Source: Amoebophrya sp. AT5.2 (taxonomy: Eukaryota > Sar > Dinophyceae > Syndiniales > Amoebophryaceae). From it: a DNA stretch of 14,750 bases. This document shows, in pieces, positions 1 to 8,477 of this stretch. Position 1 is the first letter of the stretch; each line of letters starts with the position of its first letter. Under the pieces are notes generated by a model. It was given only the letters and a program-made list of their open reading frames with translations. It did no database searches and was not told the DNA's origin. Made by a program: the position numbers and the translations under genes. The DNA is taken from assembly GCA_005223375.1 (NCBI GenBank), contig RXOD01005326.1:1-14750 (forward strand), given 5' to 3'.

Positions 1-1448
1 CCGCCTGCCGGCGGAACGCGGTCAACGAGGCTGTGCGGGACTGGCTCGGTCACGACAGAAATGCTGTGTCTTGCGGGAAGGAGTTGGTCTACCTTAATCT
101 GCTTCGGGACGACTGCGTGCACGCGGCGTACCTGTCGAATCCCCTTTCCGCCCTCCGGGGAGCGGAGATTTCGACGGGAAACTACAACGGGGCTGCAGAA
201 TTATTCCACCCCACGAACAAATTCAATTTCGCGTGCGCTGTGACGGCACTGCAGTGCTTCCAAGAGCTGCGCTTGGCGGAATGCGCGTTGTGGCAGTCTT
301 GGAACGCCTTCGGCCGCGAATTAGCGAGGACGGCCTACCAGTGGAACCGTCGAAAGGACGAGGAGGGGGAGAGCGCAATCTCAATCGACGCGTCGCGAAA
401 CGAACTCTGGCGAGTTCCTGGTGTTGCGCGAGCGACAGGTAGAGTGCACCCGACGGAAACGATATCATCTCAGCAAGAACTCGTCCGCGGTCCTGGGATG
501 AACGCCGCGGTCCATGCGCGACGACAGAACTGCGCCGGCGCAGTTAATTTTCCGAAGCGTGGCGCTAGAGGCACAGGGGCAGGGCAACAACCAGACGAGG
601 CAGTAGTGGAAGACTACACCGAGAACACCAACACGCAACAGCACCAGTACACGTCGACGAGGAGCGGTCGGCGTTATGAAAACATCGTTCGGTTCGAAGA
701 AAAGGAACAGGAAACCGACGAAGAGAACCAAAAGAAAACCTCCCCCCGCAAAGGCAAAGGAGGAGCATCCAGTGCCGCCAACAAAGGGAGGAAGTTGCTT
801 GTGTTCGAAGCTGTCGATGCCGGATTTACAGACAGTCACGTCTCTCGAATTCTCAATCCGCGCGCACGCTACCTGCAGATAATTGATTTGCGAAACAACA
901 CCATCGGGCTGCACGGCGCGAAAGTGCTTGCGAGGGGACTCGATCCAAATAAACTGGAGGCACTCCTGCTCGATGGTAACAAAGTCGGGACGGATGGGGT
1001 GCAGTGGATTTTGGACGTTTTTGGGGCTAGTGGGGTTGTTGACGGTGGTGGCCGCAGCACTGATCCTACCAGCATGCGAGTAGTTGCACAGGATGAACAT
1101 ACCCGGCAAGCACAAAAACTGAAGGTCCTGTCTTTTCGCGACAATGACGTGTGCCATCCGATCGCCCGTGTCTTCGCAGATTTTGTCGCCCGCTGCTGCT
1201 GCGTGCGGGAGTACTGCTACTCTCTTGATTTTTCTGACAACCGAGAAATTTCTCACGCCGAAGCATTGCGGATGCTAGAGGTGCTCCTCCTGACAAAAAG
1301 CAGAGCGGCGGCGGGAGCAGCAGGGGGCAGCGTGGTCCGCGCGTTCCGCCTCGAAGGCATATTTCGACACCGGGACGCGGAACAAGAGAAGCTGCTGGAA
1401 CTGCTCGCAGAGAAACTGCGCGGCGATCGGGTCCAGCTGGGCGTGTAA
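1..1448 (+). CDS. RNI-like leucine-rich repeat protein, 5' partial
   Basis: The frame is open from the left window edge (codon phase starting at base 3) to the TAA at 1446-1448, so the start lies outside the window. The first in-frame ATG is at 498, but the frame before it encodes protein-like sequence without stops, so I treat the gene as truncated by the window rather than starting there. Numbering from base 33, residues 1-125 are a mixed globular stretch with several Cys and Trp. Residues about 150-250 are charged, Gln/Thr/Lys-rich and probably disordered. From about residue 255 to 430 there are ribonuclease-inhibitor-type LRRs, seen as IIDLRNNTIGLHGAKVLARGL, then LEALLLDGNKVGTDGV, LKVLSFRDNDV and YSLDFSDNREIS. 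Such LRRs form curved protein-binding surfaces; the partner is unknown. A Gly/Ala insert separates two repeats and the C-terminus is helical and charged. No intron is needed. The downstream gene also carries RI-like LRRs, but the rest of the two proteins differs. Confidence 0.72.
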   Translation, partial: ACRRNAVNEAVRDWLGHDRNAVSCGKELVYLNLLRDDCVHAAYLSNPLSALRGAEISTGNYNGAAELFHPTNKFNFACAVTALQCFQELRLAECALWQSWNAFGRELARTAYQWNRRKDEEGESAISIDASRNELWRVPGVARATGRVHPTETISSQQELVRGPGMNAAVHARRQNCAGAVNFPKRGARGTGAGQQPDEAVVEDYTENTNTQQHQYTSTRSGRRYENIVRFEEKEQETDEENQKKTSPRKGKGGASSAANKGRKLLVFEAVDAGFTDSHVSRILNPRARYLQIIDLRNNTIGLHGAKVLARGLDPNKLEALLLDGNKVGTDGVQWILDVFGASGVVDGGGRSTDPTSMRVVAQDEHTRQAQKLKVLSFRDNDVCHPIARVFADFVARCCCVREYCYSLDFSDNREISHAEALRMLEVLLLTKSRAAAGAAGGSVVRAFRLEGIFRHRDAEQEKLLELLAEKLRGDRVQLGV

Positions 1449-2443
1449 GGAGGCAACGAAAAGATAAGTAGAAGTGGTGGATGACATTGACAACTACAGG
1501 CCAGCAGTGAAGGCACTGGTCGAGAATTCAAAGCTAAAGACTGCTTGCTGCTGCACTTTACTTGAAAAAATAAACCTGCAATTCATTGAGAAGATCCAAA
1601 AACGTTGCGAGAATTCGAATGCACAAGAGATCATCGCGGTCTGTGCGATCACACCAGACAGATGACAGGAATTTCAATTTGAAAATGCGACCCACGCCCA
1701 CCAAATGCATAAATTGATATGTCATCTTGGCTGGCATTCATGTGTTCTTCACATGTTGGGTGCCGTTCTTGTGTCCCAAGCAAGATGATCCTCCGCATCG
1801 AGATTTCGGTCCACCGCTTTGTTTGTTGCTTCGTTCCGTAGCACTGTGATACGAAATCTCGCACTCCCAACCCCGAGGCTTCGAGTGAAAAGGTGCGCTT
1901 TAGCGTTTGATCGACGTGAAGAAAACAAACTTAAATTTATTTCGCACCCGGTTTTTCTTATCGCTTTTTGATTCATCTTCTACCAGGACTCCACGCGACT
2001 ATCGCCCTTCTACCCAAACCCAAAACCTTTCGCGGAATTACCCTCGAACTGAGTTCTTCTTCTTAGAGTATGTGTCTTGCAGACGCAGGACTCACTCATG
2101 TATGTTACGGTCACTCAGTAAATCTATATCTCCAGCATGCTGGTGGCAGTGGCTAAAATAAACTTGCTGTGCTGTCAGAAGTTTGAGTTTCTCTTTGATA
2201 TAGTTCGTTGGTTTCCACTGGCCCTAGTGTTGCCCAACAATTAACGAGTGTCTTTCTAATATTGCTGCAGCATCGAGTTCGAGACCACGGAGACCGCGAT
2301 CGATTCTCAATCGGGTAGCAATAGTTTACCCGATACAGCTAGCGACAAACGATCCGTCAACAGCCAGGACCAGCGGACCAGTTTTAGTGTCCGACGCCGG
2401 TCGCGGAGACCGCGAATTTGATTTCCCACGGCGAGTACATATC
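1449..2443 (+). other. Intergenic region: 3' flank of the LRR gene and 5' flank of the next gene
   Basis: I find no convincing coding sequence here. Short open frames exist on both strands, but their composition looks random and none shows a family motif. Two AATAAA-like strings occur, near 1567 and 2155, but polyadenylation signals in this lineage are not dependable. The T-rich stretch around 1915-1990 and the pyrimidine-rich run before 2270 are the only marked compositional features. The final part, from about 2271 to 2443, stays open in the frame of the downstream ATG and is probably 5' untranslated sequence. Confidence 0.5.
2251..2270 (+). promoter_or_regulatory. Candidate 3' splice acceptor (spliced-leader or 5' UTR intron)
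   Basis: A pyrimidine-rich run with a branch-like CTAAT is followed by GCTGCAG ending at 2270, which lies 173 nt before the ATG at 2444. In dinoflagellates mRNAs receive a trans-spliced leader at such sites. No donor can be tied to it here, so it may equally be the 3' end of a 5' UTR intron. Confidence 0.3.
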
Positions 2444-5400
2444 ATGGCAGCGGTTGAGGACGAAGCTGCTTGGTATGACAACGACGACGATGATGAGGAA
2501 GAGGAGGAAGTCGTGCCTGCCGCCAAAAAGCAAAGGGTAGACGAGAAACAGAAATCGGGCGACAGCGTCCTCGCAACAGAAGCAGCAGCGGCATCTGGCG
2601 CAACAGCGACTTCCCTCGACCCCGCAACGCCGGGAGGTGGCGCGGTAGCAGCGACTTCAGTTGGCACCAAGACGGCATCCTCTGCTGTAGCAGTGGAAGA
2701 TGGGACAGCAGGACCAGGAGGCGGCAATAAAGCAGGAGCGGGAGCGAAGGGTTCGACTACAAGAACAGCAAATGGAACCACGGGAGGCAGCGCAGCTGGG
2801 GGCACTTCGCCCTCAAGGAAACCCGGCGCACCAGGGGAAGGAGGCGCGGGCACTGCCGACGACCAGCCCGAGCTTAATTTATCCGCACCTACTTCGGAGG
2901 TTGCGTCAAACAACAACTGGGACGTGAAGTGCGTGGTTGTGAGACAAGGTACTACCCTCAATATCAATAAATATCAGTATGCAGCCCCGTCGTGAGCCTT
3001 ATATTTATACTTGGTCAACAAGAACGTTGTAATGCCAGTAGAGTAGAGTACGTGGCCGCATACGAGAACCAACTAGGAAGGTAAACTGCAACATCTGTTG
3101 TCGAAATTCATCTGAATTTTCTCTATCGGCGATTGGAACAATGGGATAATGAGACCACGAATGATCGAACGAACGAAAGAGACGAGCCTTGCCCTAGAGC
3201 ACGCATGATCATATTCATACTCACGCACTTTTAGGCCAGCTGATGCTTGAGTTGCAGCGTCGCGAACCGCCGATGACGAACGACGATTTGATTCGCTTTT
3301 CTGACTGGTTGTCCAAGCAACTCCCGCCCATCATCCAGAACTTCCCCTACGTGCGGAAGTCTGGGTGCATCGTCGATCTCTCGGACAACATCATCGGTCC
3401 GCAGGGTCTAGACCGGCTCCTGAACGTGTTGCGCGACCACAAGGTGCCTTGTAACACGCTGAAGGCGTATCGAAACTGCCTCGACGACAGCATTGTGGAC
3501 ACTTTGGTGGAGTACTTCTACACCCAGCCAGCAGGGAACGCCATCCAGAGTATCCACATGTCCCACAACCGCATCACAGACAACGGCTGCGCCCGGCTCC
3601 TGGAAGCAGCGAGCAAATGCGAACAGTACTTATACATAGAGTTTTCATTTTCGCCTACGCCTTGTTCGAGCCAACCGTGATCGGGATCAGATGGCATATT
3701 TTTTTGTCTCGATTGCACCAAACGATTATGACCATCGACCTGCTTTTAGCCTTGCACTCTGCAGTGTAGTTGACCCAAACGGACGACTACTAGCACTTCA
3801 CCAAATCCAAAACTTCTCAAGAAGAACAGAAGCATAAGCAACGATGAGAGCACGACAGCACCCGTTAAAACAAAAAAAAAATTAAAAATCCCAATCCCAA
3901 ATTCCATCGATGGCGACAGCTATCCCCGGCACGTTGGCGAGGGCATCCACCCGCTGTGGCTTCGTTTGGAGTGCAACGCGATCGTGAACCCGACGAAGGT
4001 GGTGGTAGACATGGGAAAGGAGAAAAACAAGATCTGCCTCATGCAGGACGGCCAGTGCTCGATGCCTCACTGCGACCACTGGAACGTGCACGTGCAGCTG
4101 CCCCATTTCGTGAACCAAGATCATTTGAACGAGCACCGACACTACGAGCACGGGGAGTACGACAAAACGCACGCAGAGGGTAAGAAGCTCCTCGAGGACG
4201 TGTTTGGATCAAACCGGGGGACGTCGACAACCACGGTCGGGGGAGCCAGCGGGGGCGCAGGGGGAGCCCAGCCGCCGTCCGGCGCGGGAGAACCAGCGTA
4301 TTCCATGAGATAGAGATTGAAAAAAATTACACAAAATGATGTTCTTTTAATATACCCTTTGTTTGTGAGCGTAAAAACGACCTTCGTTACGATGCTACCC
4401 AATTGTAGTTATGCGAGACAAGATCATGTAAAAGGATATAGATCATGTAGTGGGAGACGGTATCTGTGTCGCTGTAGCTCCAAGAACACCATGAACTTCA
4501 ACTAAAGACGACTACTACTAGAAAGGGCAGCGTACAAGAGGAGGTAAGCGTTCTCGATCTCGAACGTGACTCAGCAGTGCCACCCCTCACTTACACAGGG
4601 CGCAGGGTGGTGTCGCGGCAGGGCTCAATCCGCGCATGAAGGAAGAACTGCTTCTCATTGCCAAAGGAATCCAGCGCGGACTCATAGGAAAAGGTACTTT
4701 ATCTAGATGGTTCTATTCTATGCAAGTTTCTGATTTTTTGCGAGTGCGACGCAGTGAAACTGATGAGTCGTAAAAAAATGTAAAACTAAAGTAGATCTTC
4801 GACTTCAAGCTCAGGCATGCATCTTCATCTACAACAGAGAAAGGCCAGAAGGCGATGGTGGATTTGCTGCAGCGCGCCAAGGGACAGGGACAGCAAGAAC
4901 AGCAGGGCGGCAGCAGTTCGAGCCAGATGCCTCCGCCTTCTATGCCAGCTCCTAACGGTCTCGGCAGCGGTGGAAAAGGCAGCTCGTCTGGTGGAGACTG
5001 GAAAAACTCTGACATGAACACGTGGGGGAACAGTGCTGGTGGAAAAAATCAGTCATGGGATACCAACTACTCCTACGGCCGATCAACATCGTCCAAGGGT
5101 GGCTACAACAGTAAAGGAAAGTCAGACGAGGAGGGCAGCGGGAGCTACAAAGGCGGAAAGTCTTTCGATTACAAGGGCGGAAAGCATGGAGGGGGATCGT
5201 TTGACAAGGGCTGGGGCACCGGAGGCAAGGATGGCTGGGGAAAATCAGACGGCGGCGGTGGGAAATACGGCGGTAAGAACTACGGAAAACAAGACCACGG
5301 TGGCTACCAGCACTCCTATGGGAAGGATAAAGATGGAAAGTCGGGGAAACAAGGCTGGGGCTACAAGGGTGGGAAAGACGACGGGGGAAAAGGTGGCAAA

Positions 5401-6074
5401 TACAAGGGCGCCGACGGTGGAAAAACGCCGTACAGCGGACCACAGCACCATCTGCAAAGCGGGGGCCAAAGCAGCTTCGATCTGCAAGGAAAGGGCTCCT
5501 TCGACCACCAAAAAGGCGGGTATGGAGGAGGCAAAGAACACTCTCACTCGTCGTGGGGTGGAGGTGGGGGCAACAAAGGCGGTTGGGGCTCCTCCATGAA
5601 TGGAAGTTGGGGCGGCGGCAGAGACAGCGCAGCGCCAGCAGCGCCGGCAAAACCGCGGCAAATCGACTTCACGGCAAAAAAGGACGCGGACCTAGGCTTC
5701 ACCTACGAAATCAAGGAAGTCGATGAAATCGACACCGCGATTGTCACGTACTACTTCTAGAAATAATTTTGATTTACTAGATCATGTTGATAATTTTGTG
5801 TGGCACAAGAACACCAAATACGATACTTCTTTTTCTCGATAGCCTGCGCTTCTAAATCTCGACATCGCTCATCTTTATGTTTTTCAACGTACATTTTCAC
5901 TTTCATCATGTCGACGACAGGGGCGTAACTGCGGAAAGCGAAATCGGGAAAAAGGGCCTGCAGGAGGGGATGAAGATCGTGCGACTCAACGGAATGGACG
6001 TCTCCATGTTCTCCGCTTCCCAGATCAAGGAGCTCCTCACTGAAAAAAAGTCGCTGGCAATTCGCTTCAAGTAG
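2444..6074 (+). CDS. LRR / Cys-His / KGG-rich / PDZ multidomain protein, six exons
   Basis: Exons are 2444-2948, 3235-3625, 3920-4297, 4599-4693, 4838-5747 and 5921-6074. Joined, they give 2433 nt, an uninterrupted 810-residue frame ending in TAG. Residues 1-33 hold an acidic run and PAAKKQRVD (25-33), close to the classic c-Myc nuclear signal. Residues 34-165 are Ala/Gly/Thr-rich and disordered. Residues 169-320 carry RI-like LRRs (VDLSDNIIG near 215, IHMSHNRIT near 275, LWLRLECN at 311-318). Residues 338-376 are rich in Cys and His (C338, C345, H349, C350, H352, H356, H361, H367, H371, H373, H376) and could bind a metal. Residues about 436-470 form a helix. Residues about 495-725 are dominated by Gly, Lys, Ser, Tyr and Trp with repeated YKGGK-like units. 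Residues about 731-810 are a PDZ domain with carboxylate loop LGF at 742-744. A nuclear scaffold or RNA-associated protein is inferred. The acceptor of exon 5 has an in-frame alternative at 4844. The start is the first ATG in a frame already open upstream. Confidence 0.8.
2949..3234 (+). other. Intron 1 of the LRR-PDZ gene (286 nt)
   Basis: The donor is CAAG|GTACTACC and the acceptor is CACTTTTAG|GCCAG, phase 1. Splicing joins VVVRQ to GQLMLELQRR. The unspliced frame reaches a TGA at 2993-2995. The next AG, at 3238-3239, would break the frame. Confidence 0.85.
3626..3919 (+). other. Intron 2 of the LRR-PDZ gene (294 nt)
   Basis: The donor is GAACA|GTACTTAT and the acceptor is GGCGACAG|CTATC, phase 2. 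Splicing joins ASKCE to HYPRHVGEG and restores an LRR-like LWLRLECN strand. The interior is A/T-rich, with a poly-A run near 3870-3885. Confidence 0.82.
4298..4598 (+). other. Intron 3 of the LRR-PDZ gene (301 nt)
   Basis: The donor is CCAGC|GTATTCC and the acceptor is CTTACACAG|GGCGC, phase 2. Splicing joins GAGEPA to AQGGVAAGLNP. This is one of only two introns that do not begin GTAC. Without splicing the frame stops at 4311-4313. Confidence 0.78.
4694..4837 (+). other. Intron 4 of the LRR-PDZ gene (144 nt, shortest)
   Basis: The donor is GAAAAG|GTACTTT and the preferred acceptor is CTACAACAG|AGAAAGG, phase 1. A second acceptor, AGAAAG|GCC ending at 4843, also keeps the frame and would drop two residues (E-K), so either could be used. 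It links the small 95-nt exon 4 to the long KGG-encoding exon. Confidence 0.78.
4957..5640 (+). repeat. Degenerate Gly/Lys/Tyr-rich coding repeat
   Basis: Inside exon 5 the codons GGC/GGA/GGG plus AAG/AAA recur and encode irregular YKGGK, GGKYGG and SFDKGWG-type units. The repeat is compositional rather than a fixed-length tandem array. RGG and YGG boxes with similar make-up bind RNA and drive condensate formation; here Lys largely replaces Arg. Confidence 0.7.
5748..5920 (+). other. Intron 5 of the LRR-PDZ gene (173 nt), splitting the PDZ domain
   Basis: The donor is GTCAC|GTACTACT and the acceptor is GACGACAG|GGGCG, phase 2. Splicing produces AIVTGVTAESEIGKKGL, the expected strand-turn-helix passage of a PDZ domain. 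Unspliced reading stops at once, at 5758-5760. Confidence 0.88.
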
Positions 6075-7019
6075 TCGTAGCCCCCAGCGCCGACAACTAC
6101 AATCTGTTTGTCTTCCAAGTTGTTTCCCGGATTCCGACTTCCGCTGATGGCGTGGTGGCGGCGATATAGCATTCCACCGCACGACGACGTCGCGTGTGTA
6201 GTACTTAATATTTATAAGTTAGTAGTTTTTGATCGAGGTGCTCCTGGTCAACATGGTGAAGAAGAAACATTTTTATTTAGTGTTGTGTGTACTTCTCACA
6301 TTGGAGCAGACGCGACGTCAACAAGGAGATGCACCATGAGCAACTATATCCTCGTGGCGGGCTCCAGAGCGGCTGCACAGCGACCACGTCATCCAAAAAA
6401 CTCTTCATATACTACGCAGGAACGCGCATAAAACCAAGAAGTTAGAAGTAGCACTCGTGGCGACTCGCGACAATGAATTTTTCCGCAGATGATGAAATGA
6501 AATGAAATGTCGACACCCAACCAAGGAAGTTTCTACTCGCCTACTTACATGAGCTGAAGCGCAACAAAACTCCGACGAGCATCGCGGATGAGTCTGTCGC
6601 GTTCGAATAAAGGGGCGAGTTCTCTTGATCTGCAAAAATCGTCGATCTTCATGGATGTTGCGACGAAACACATGGAAACGGATCAGCGCGTTTTATCGGA
6701 AAAGAACCGAAGATCAAGCGAATTATCTGTCAAATCACTTACAACTATCACACGACAGTAGAAGCTCTCGTTCAAACTCAAAGAATGTTCATTTAGTTCA
6801 CTTTTCTGGTCCACCGCTCTACCTCTCTGTTCCGTTCAGGCAACAAACCAAATAAAGGTAACAACGGGAACGCGATCGCGAACGTCGCCGGGGTCGGCTT
6901 GATTGATTGTCGCTTCCGTGCAGCTTAACAACGCAAGTATGCCCATGAAACAGGCGACATGTTTATGATACAGTTTTAGTACGTGAGCGTGACATGCACA
7001 TGCCTGCGGCCAATCTCAT

Positions 7020-7039
7020 TTATCCATTTTTGTGTTCAG
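7020..7039 (+). promoter_or_regulatory. Candidate spliced-leader acceptor upstream of the coiled-coil membrane gene
   Basis: A T-rich tract ends in GTGTTCAG at 7039, about 100 nt before the ATG at 7141, a good match to a 3' splice site. A second acceptor-like ACGACAG ends at 7109 after a run of T. If either is used for leader trans-splicing, upstream ATGs at 7077 or 7120 would remain in the 5' leader. Confidence 0.3.
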
Positions 7040-7048
7040 AATATTAAA

Positions 7049-7090
7049 AGAGGTGATCTACTTTGCTACAAAACCAATGTTGTCACCTCT
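7049..7090 (+). repeat. 8-bp inverted repeat with 26-nt loop in the 5' leader region
   Basis: AGAGGTGA at 7049-7056 is perfectly complementary to TCACCTCT at 7083-7090. The hairpin sits between the candidate acceptor at 7039 and the start codon at 7141, so it could form in the mRNA leader. It may also be chance. Confidence 0.4.
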
Positions 7091-7140
7091 ATGTTTTTTG
7101 GTACGACAGCATAACGAAAAATGGACATTATCCGTTAGGG

Positions 7141-8403
7141 ATGACGACTGCTGATTTCTGCAACGACGGATCGGATCTAGGCCAGGAGCTGTCGTCCTGT
7201 TCTGGCGCCGCCGCGACTCCGAAAATCGTTTTTCCGGAATCCAGCACGTCGAGCAAGCGTGCCCCCGCGAGCAGCAAGCGCGTTCTTACGGGCGCGGCGG
7301 CAGGGACCGTAGCCACAGGGCACGCACACCTGCGCCGCAGCACCTCGTCGCGCCGCGACTCGGCGCAGCAGCGGCGGCTCCGGGAACTGCGCCAGCGGCA
7401 CCAACAGGTCACGCAGAAATTCGAAGAGGTGAAGGCAAAGCACCAGACACTGAAGAGGCGCGCAGAACTAGAGGCAGAGCGACAGCGAGAGCAGCAGGCG
7501 GCGGGGGTCCGCCGGGGGGGAGCAGGAGCCTTCTTCTTGAACAAGAAAGGACCCGAGGACCACGACCAGGTGGACCAAGTAGAAGGCGGGCAGGCAGAGG
7601 CACAGACGCACCAGAGCGAGCTGCTGAACGTGGCCGAAATCCAAATCCGGGAGGTCGAAGAGGATTTGCGGCAGCTAAACGTCAACGAACTCATCTTGGC
7701 GCAGGAGGAGGCCGCGGACGACGAGCTGTTCCGCGACTGTAGCGACCACGGTGGTCAGCAGCAGTTTTACAACGGCAAGAACGGAGGACGTGGTCGAACG
7801 ACCTCCGAAGAAGTCGACGAGGAAGACTTCCGCAGTAGATCGGACGTCGATAGCGATTTGGACCTGAGCCACCTTAGTTTTTGCAGTTTGTTGCTCCTGC
7901 TTGTGAAGTTGTTCTTCGCGTGGGTGTACCAGGCGGTAAGGGTGCTTTGCTACGTCGCGCTCCTCATCTTTCTCCTCATTGGTTTGATACCCCGCACGTA
8001 CCTTCTCTACATCACCCTCGTGACCCTCACGCTCACTAGTAGCCCCCACGGAAAAAACCGCCCCCACCAGCACGCGCAACATCAAGCACACCAGCACCAG
8101 CGAGCCGGTGAGCTGCAACCAGCGCCTGGTGCTGGTGGTGGTCAACAAACCGTCGAAGGAGCACTAGATAACAAGCAAGATCACGTCGGGGGCGGTGGAG
8201 GTTCCTCTACATCTACGTCGTCTTTCTTGGGGGACTTGGACTTGTTCGGCGAGGAGCACCACTGGATCACGAACGGAGTGCGCGGGCTTTTGGATCGGGA
8301 CTTTGAAGTTGAACTCGGAGAGTCAGCGTGGGAGTTGCCGTGGTGGTTTGCCGCGCGAGGACGTCGGGGCGAACAACTGGAGGCAGTCCGGAGCGCGGAT
8401 TGA
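7141..8403 (+). CDS. Coiled-coil protein with a central membrane-spanning region, unknown family
   Basis: This is a single-exon frame of 420 residues from ATG 7141 to TGA 8401-8403. The frame is open back to 7057, but this is its first ATG. Residues 1-70 are Ser/Ala/Thr-rich. Residues about 71-120 are a strongly charged helix (RRLRELRQRHQQVTQKFEE) predicted to form a coiled coil. A second charged helix spans about 158-198, followed by an acidic Asp/Glu/Ser stretch. Residues about 246-300 are hydrophobic, with two or three membrane segments (SLLLLLVKLFFAWVY, VLCYVALLIFLLIGLIP, YLLYITLVTLTL). Then come a His/Gln-rich linker (about 303-320), a Gly/Ser tract, and a C-terminal part with an amphipathic Trp-rich ELPWWFAARGRRG. 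No signal peptide is seen. I do not recognise the family; an endomembrane tether or hairpin-inserted protein is a guess from layout only. It lies 74 nt upstream of the next start codon on the same strand. Confidence 0.75.
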   Translation: MTTADFCNDGSDLGQELSSCSGAAATPKIVFPESSTSSKRAPASSKRVLTGAAAGTVATGHAHLRRSTSSRRDSAQQRRLRELRQRHQQVTQKFEEVKAKHQTLKRRAELEAERQREQQAAGVRRGGAGAFFLNKKGPEDHDQVDQVEGGQAEAQTHQSELLNVAEIQIREVEEDLRQLNVNELILAQEEAADDELFRDCSDHGGQQQFYNGKNGGRGRTTSEEVDEEDFRSRSDVDSDLDLSHLSFCSLLLLLVKLFFAWVYQAVRVLCYVALLIFLLIGLIPRTYLLYITLVTLTLTSSPHGKNRPHQHAQHQAHQHQRAGELQPAPGAGGGQQTVEGALDNKQDHVGGGGGSSTSTSSFLGDLDLFGEEHHWITNGVRGLLDRDFEVELGESAWELPWWFAARGRRGEQLEAVRSAD

Positions 8404-8409
8404 TTTTAG
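8400..8409 (+). promoter_or_regulatory. Candidate spliced-leader acceptor in the 74-nt gap
   Basis: TTGATTTTAG ends at 8409, overlapping the TGA stop of the upstream gene and lying 68 nt before the ATG at 8478. It is the only pyrimidine-rich AG in the gap. If the two genes share a transcript, this is where a spliced leader would be added. Support is by position and composition only. Confidence 0.3.
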
Positions 8410-8477
8410 GATTCATAGGAGAGCGAGGACGTGGTCGCATTCCATTCGCACGTAGTCGTAAAAGAACAAGCGCAAAA

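Larger units (their letters stand above)
6075..7140 (+). other. Intergenic region between the PDZ gene and the coiled-coil membrane gene
   Basis: No gene is supported in this roughly 1 kb gap. There is a short ATGAA tandem run at 6492-6509. A 36-codon ATG-to-stop frame starts at 6650, but it has no recognisable motif. The region after 6850 is mixed in composition and leads into a pyrimidine-rich acceptor-like run before 7039. Several frames of 60-110 codons exist but start on non-ATG codons or look random. Confidence 0.5.

Noticed and set aside
465..1256. Long minus-strand open frame (263 codons)
   Set aside because: It is opposite the LRR gene, whose + strand frame has clear repeats; the minus frame is rich in Phe, Leu and Cys runs typical of an antisense shadow.
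1474..1665. 63-codon + strand frame after the first LRR gene
   Set aside because: It starts with GTG rather than ATG, is short, has no recognisable motif and lies in probable 3' flank.
2326..2967. Minus-strand frame of 213 codons opposite exon 1 of the LRR-PDZ gene
   Set aside because: It mirrors the Ala/Gly-rich coding sequence as Pro/Ala/Ser runs. The + strand frame is supported by splicing to the LRR exon.
4756..4790. CTGATGAG inside intron 4, resembling a hammerhead ribozyme core
   Set aside because: The required GAAA segment and the paired stems are not present at the right positions.
4952..5650. Minus-strand and second + strand frames across the KGG tract
   Set aside because: They are by-products of the biased composition; only one frame continues into the PDZ domain.
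6485..6562. Possible C/D-box snoRNA: ATGATGA at 6489 and CTGA at 6554
   Set aside because: The terminal stem is poor, there are no clear internal boxes, and I could not match the segment before the D box to rRNA. The C-box-like part is also inside an ATGAA simple repeat.
7305..7318. ACCGTAGCCAC, resembling part of a dinoflagellate spliced leader
   Set aside because: It is within the coding sequence of the coiled-coil gene and does not continue as the leader (no TTGGCTCAAG).
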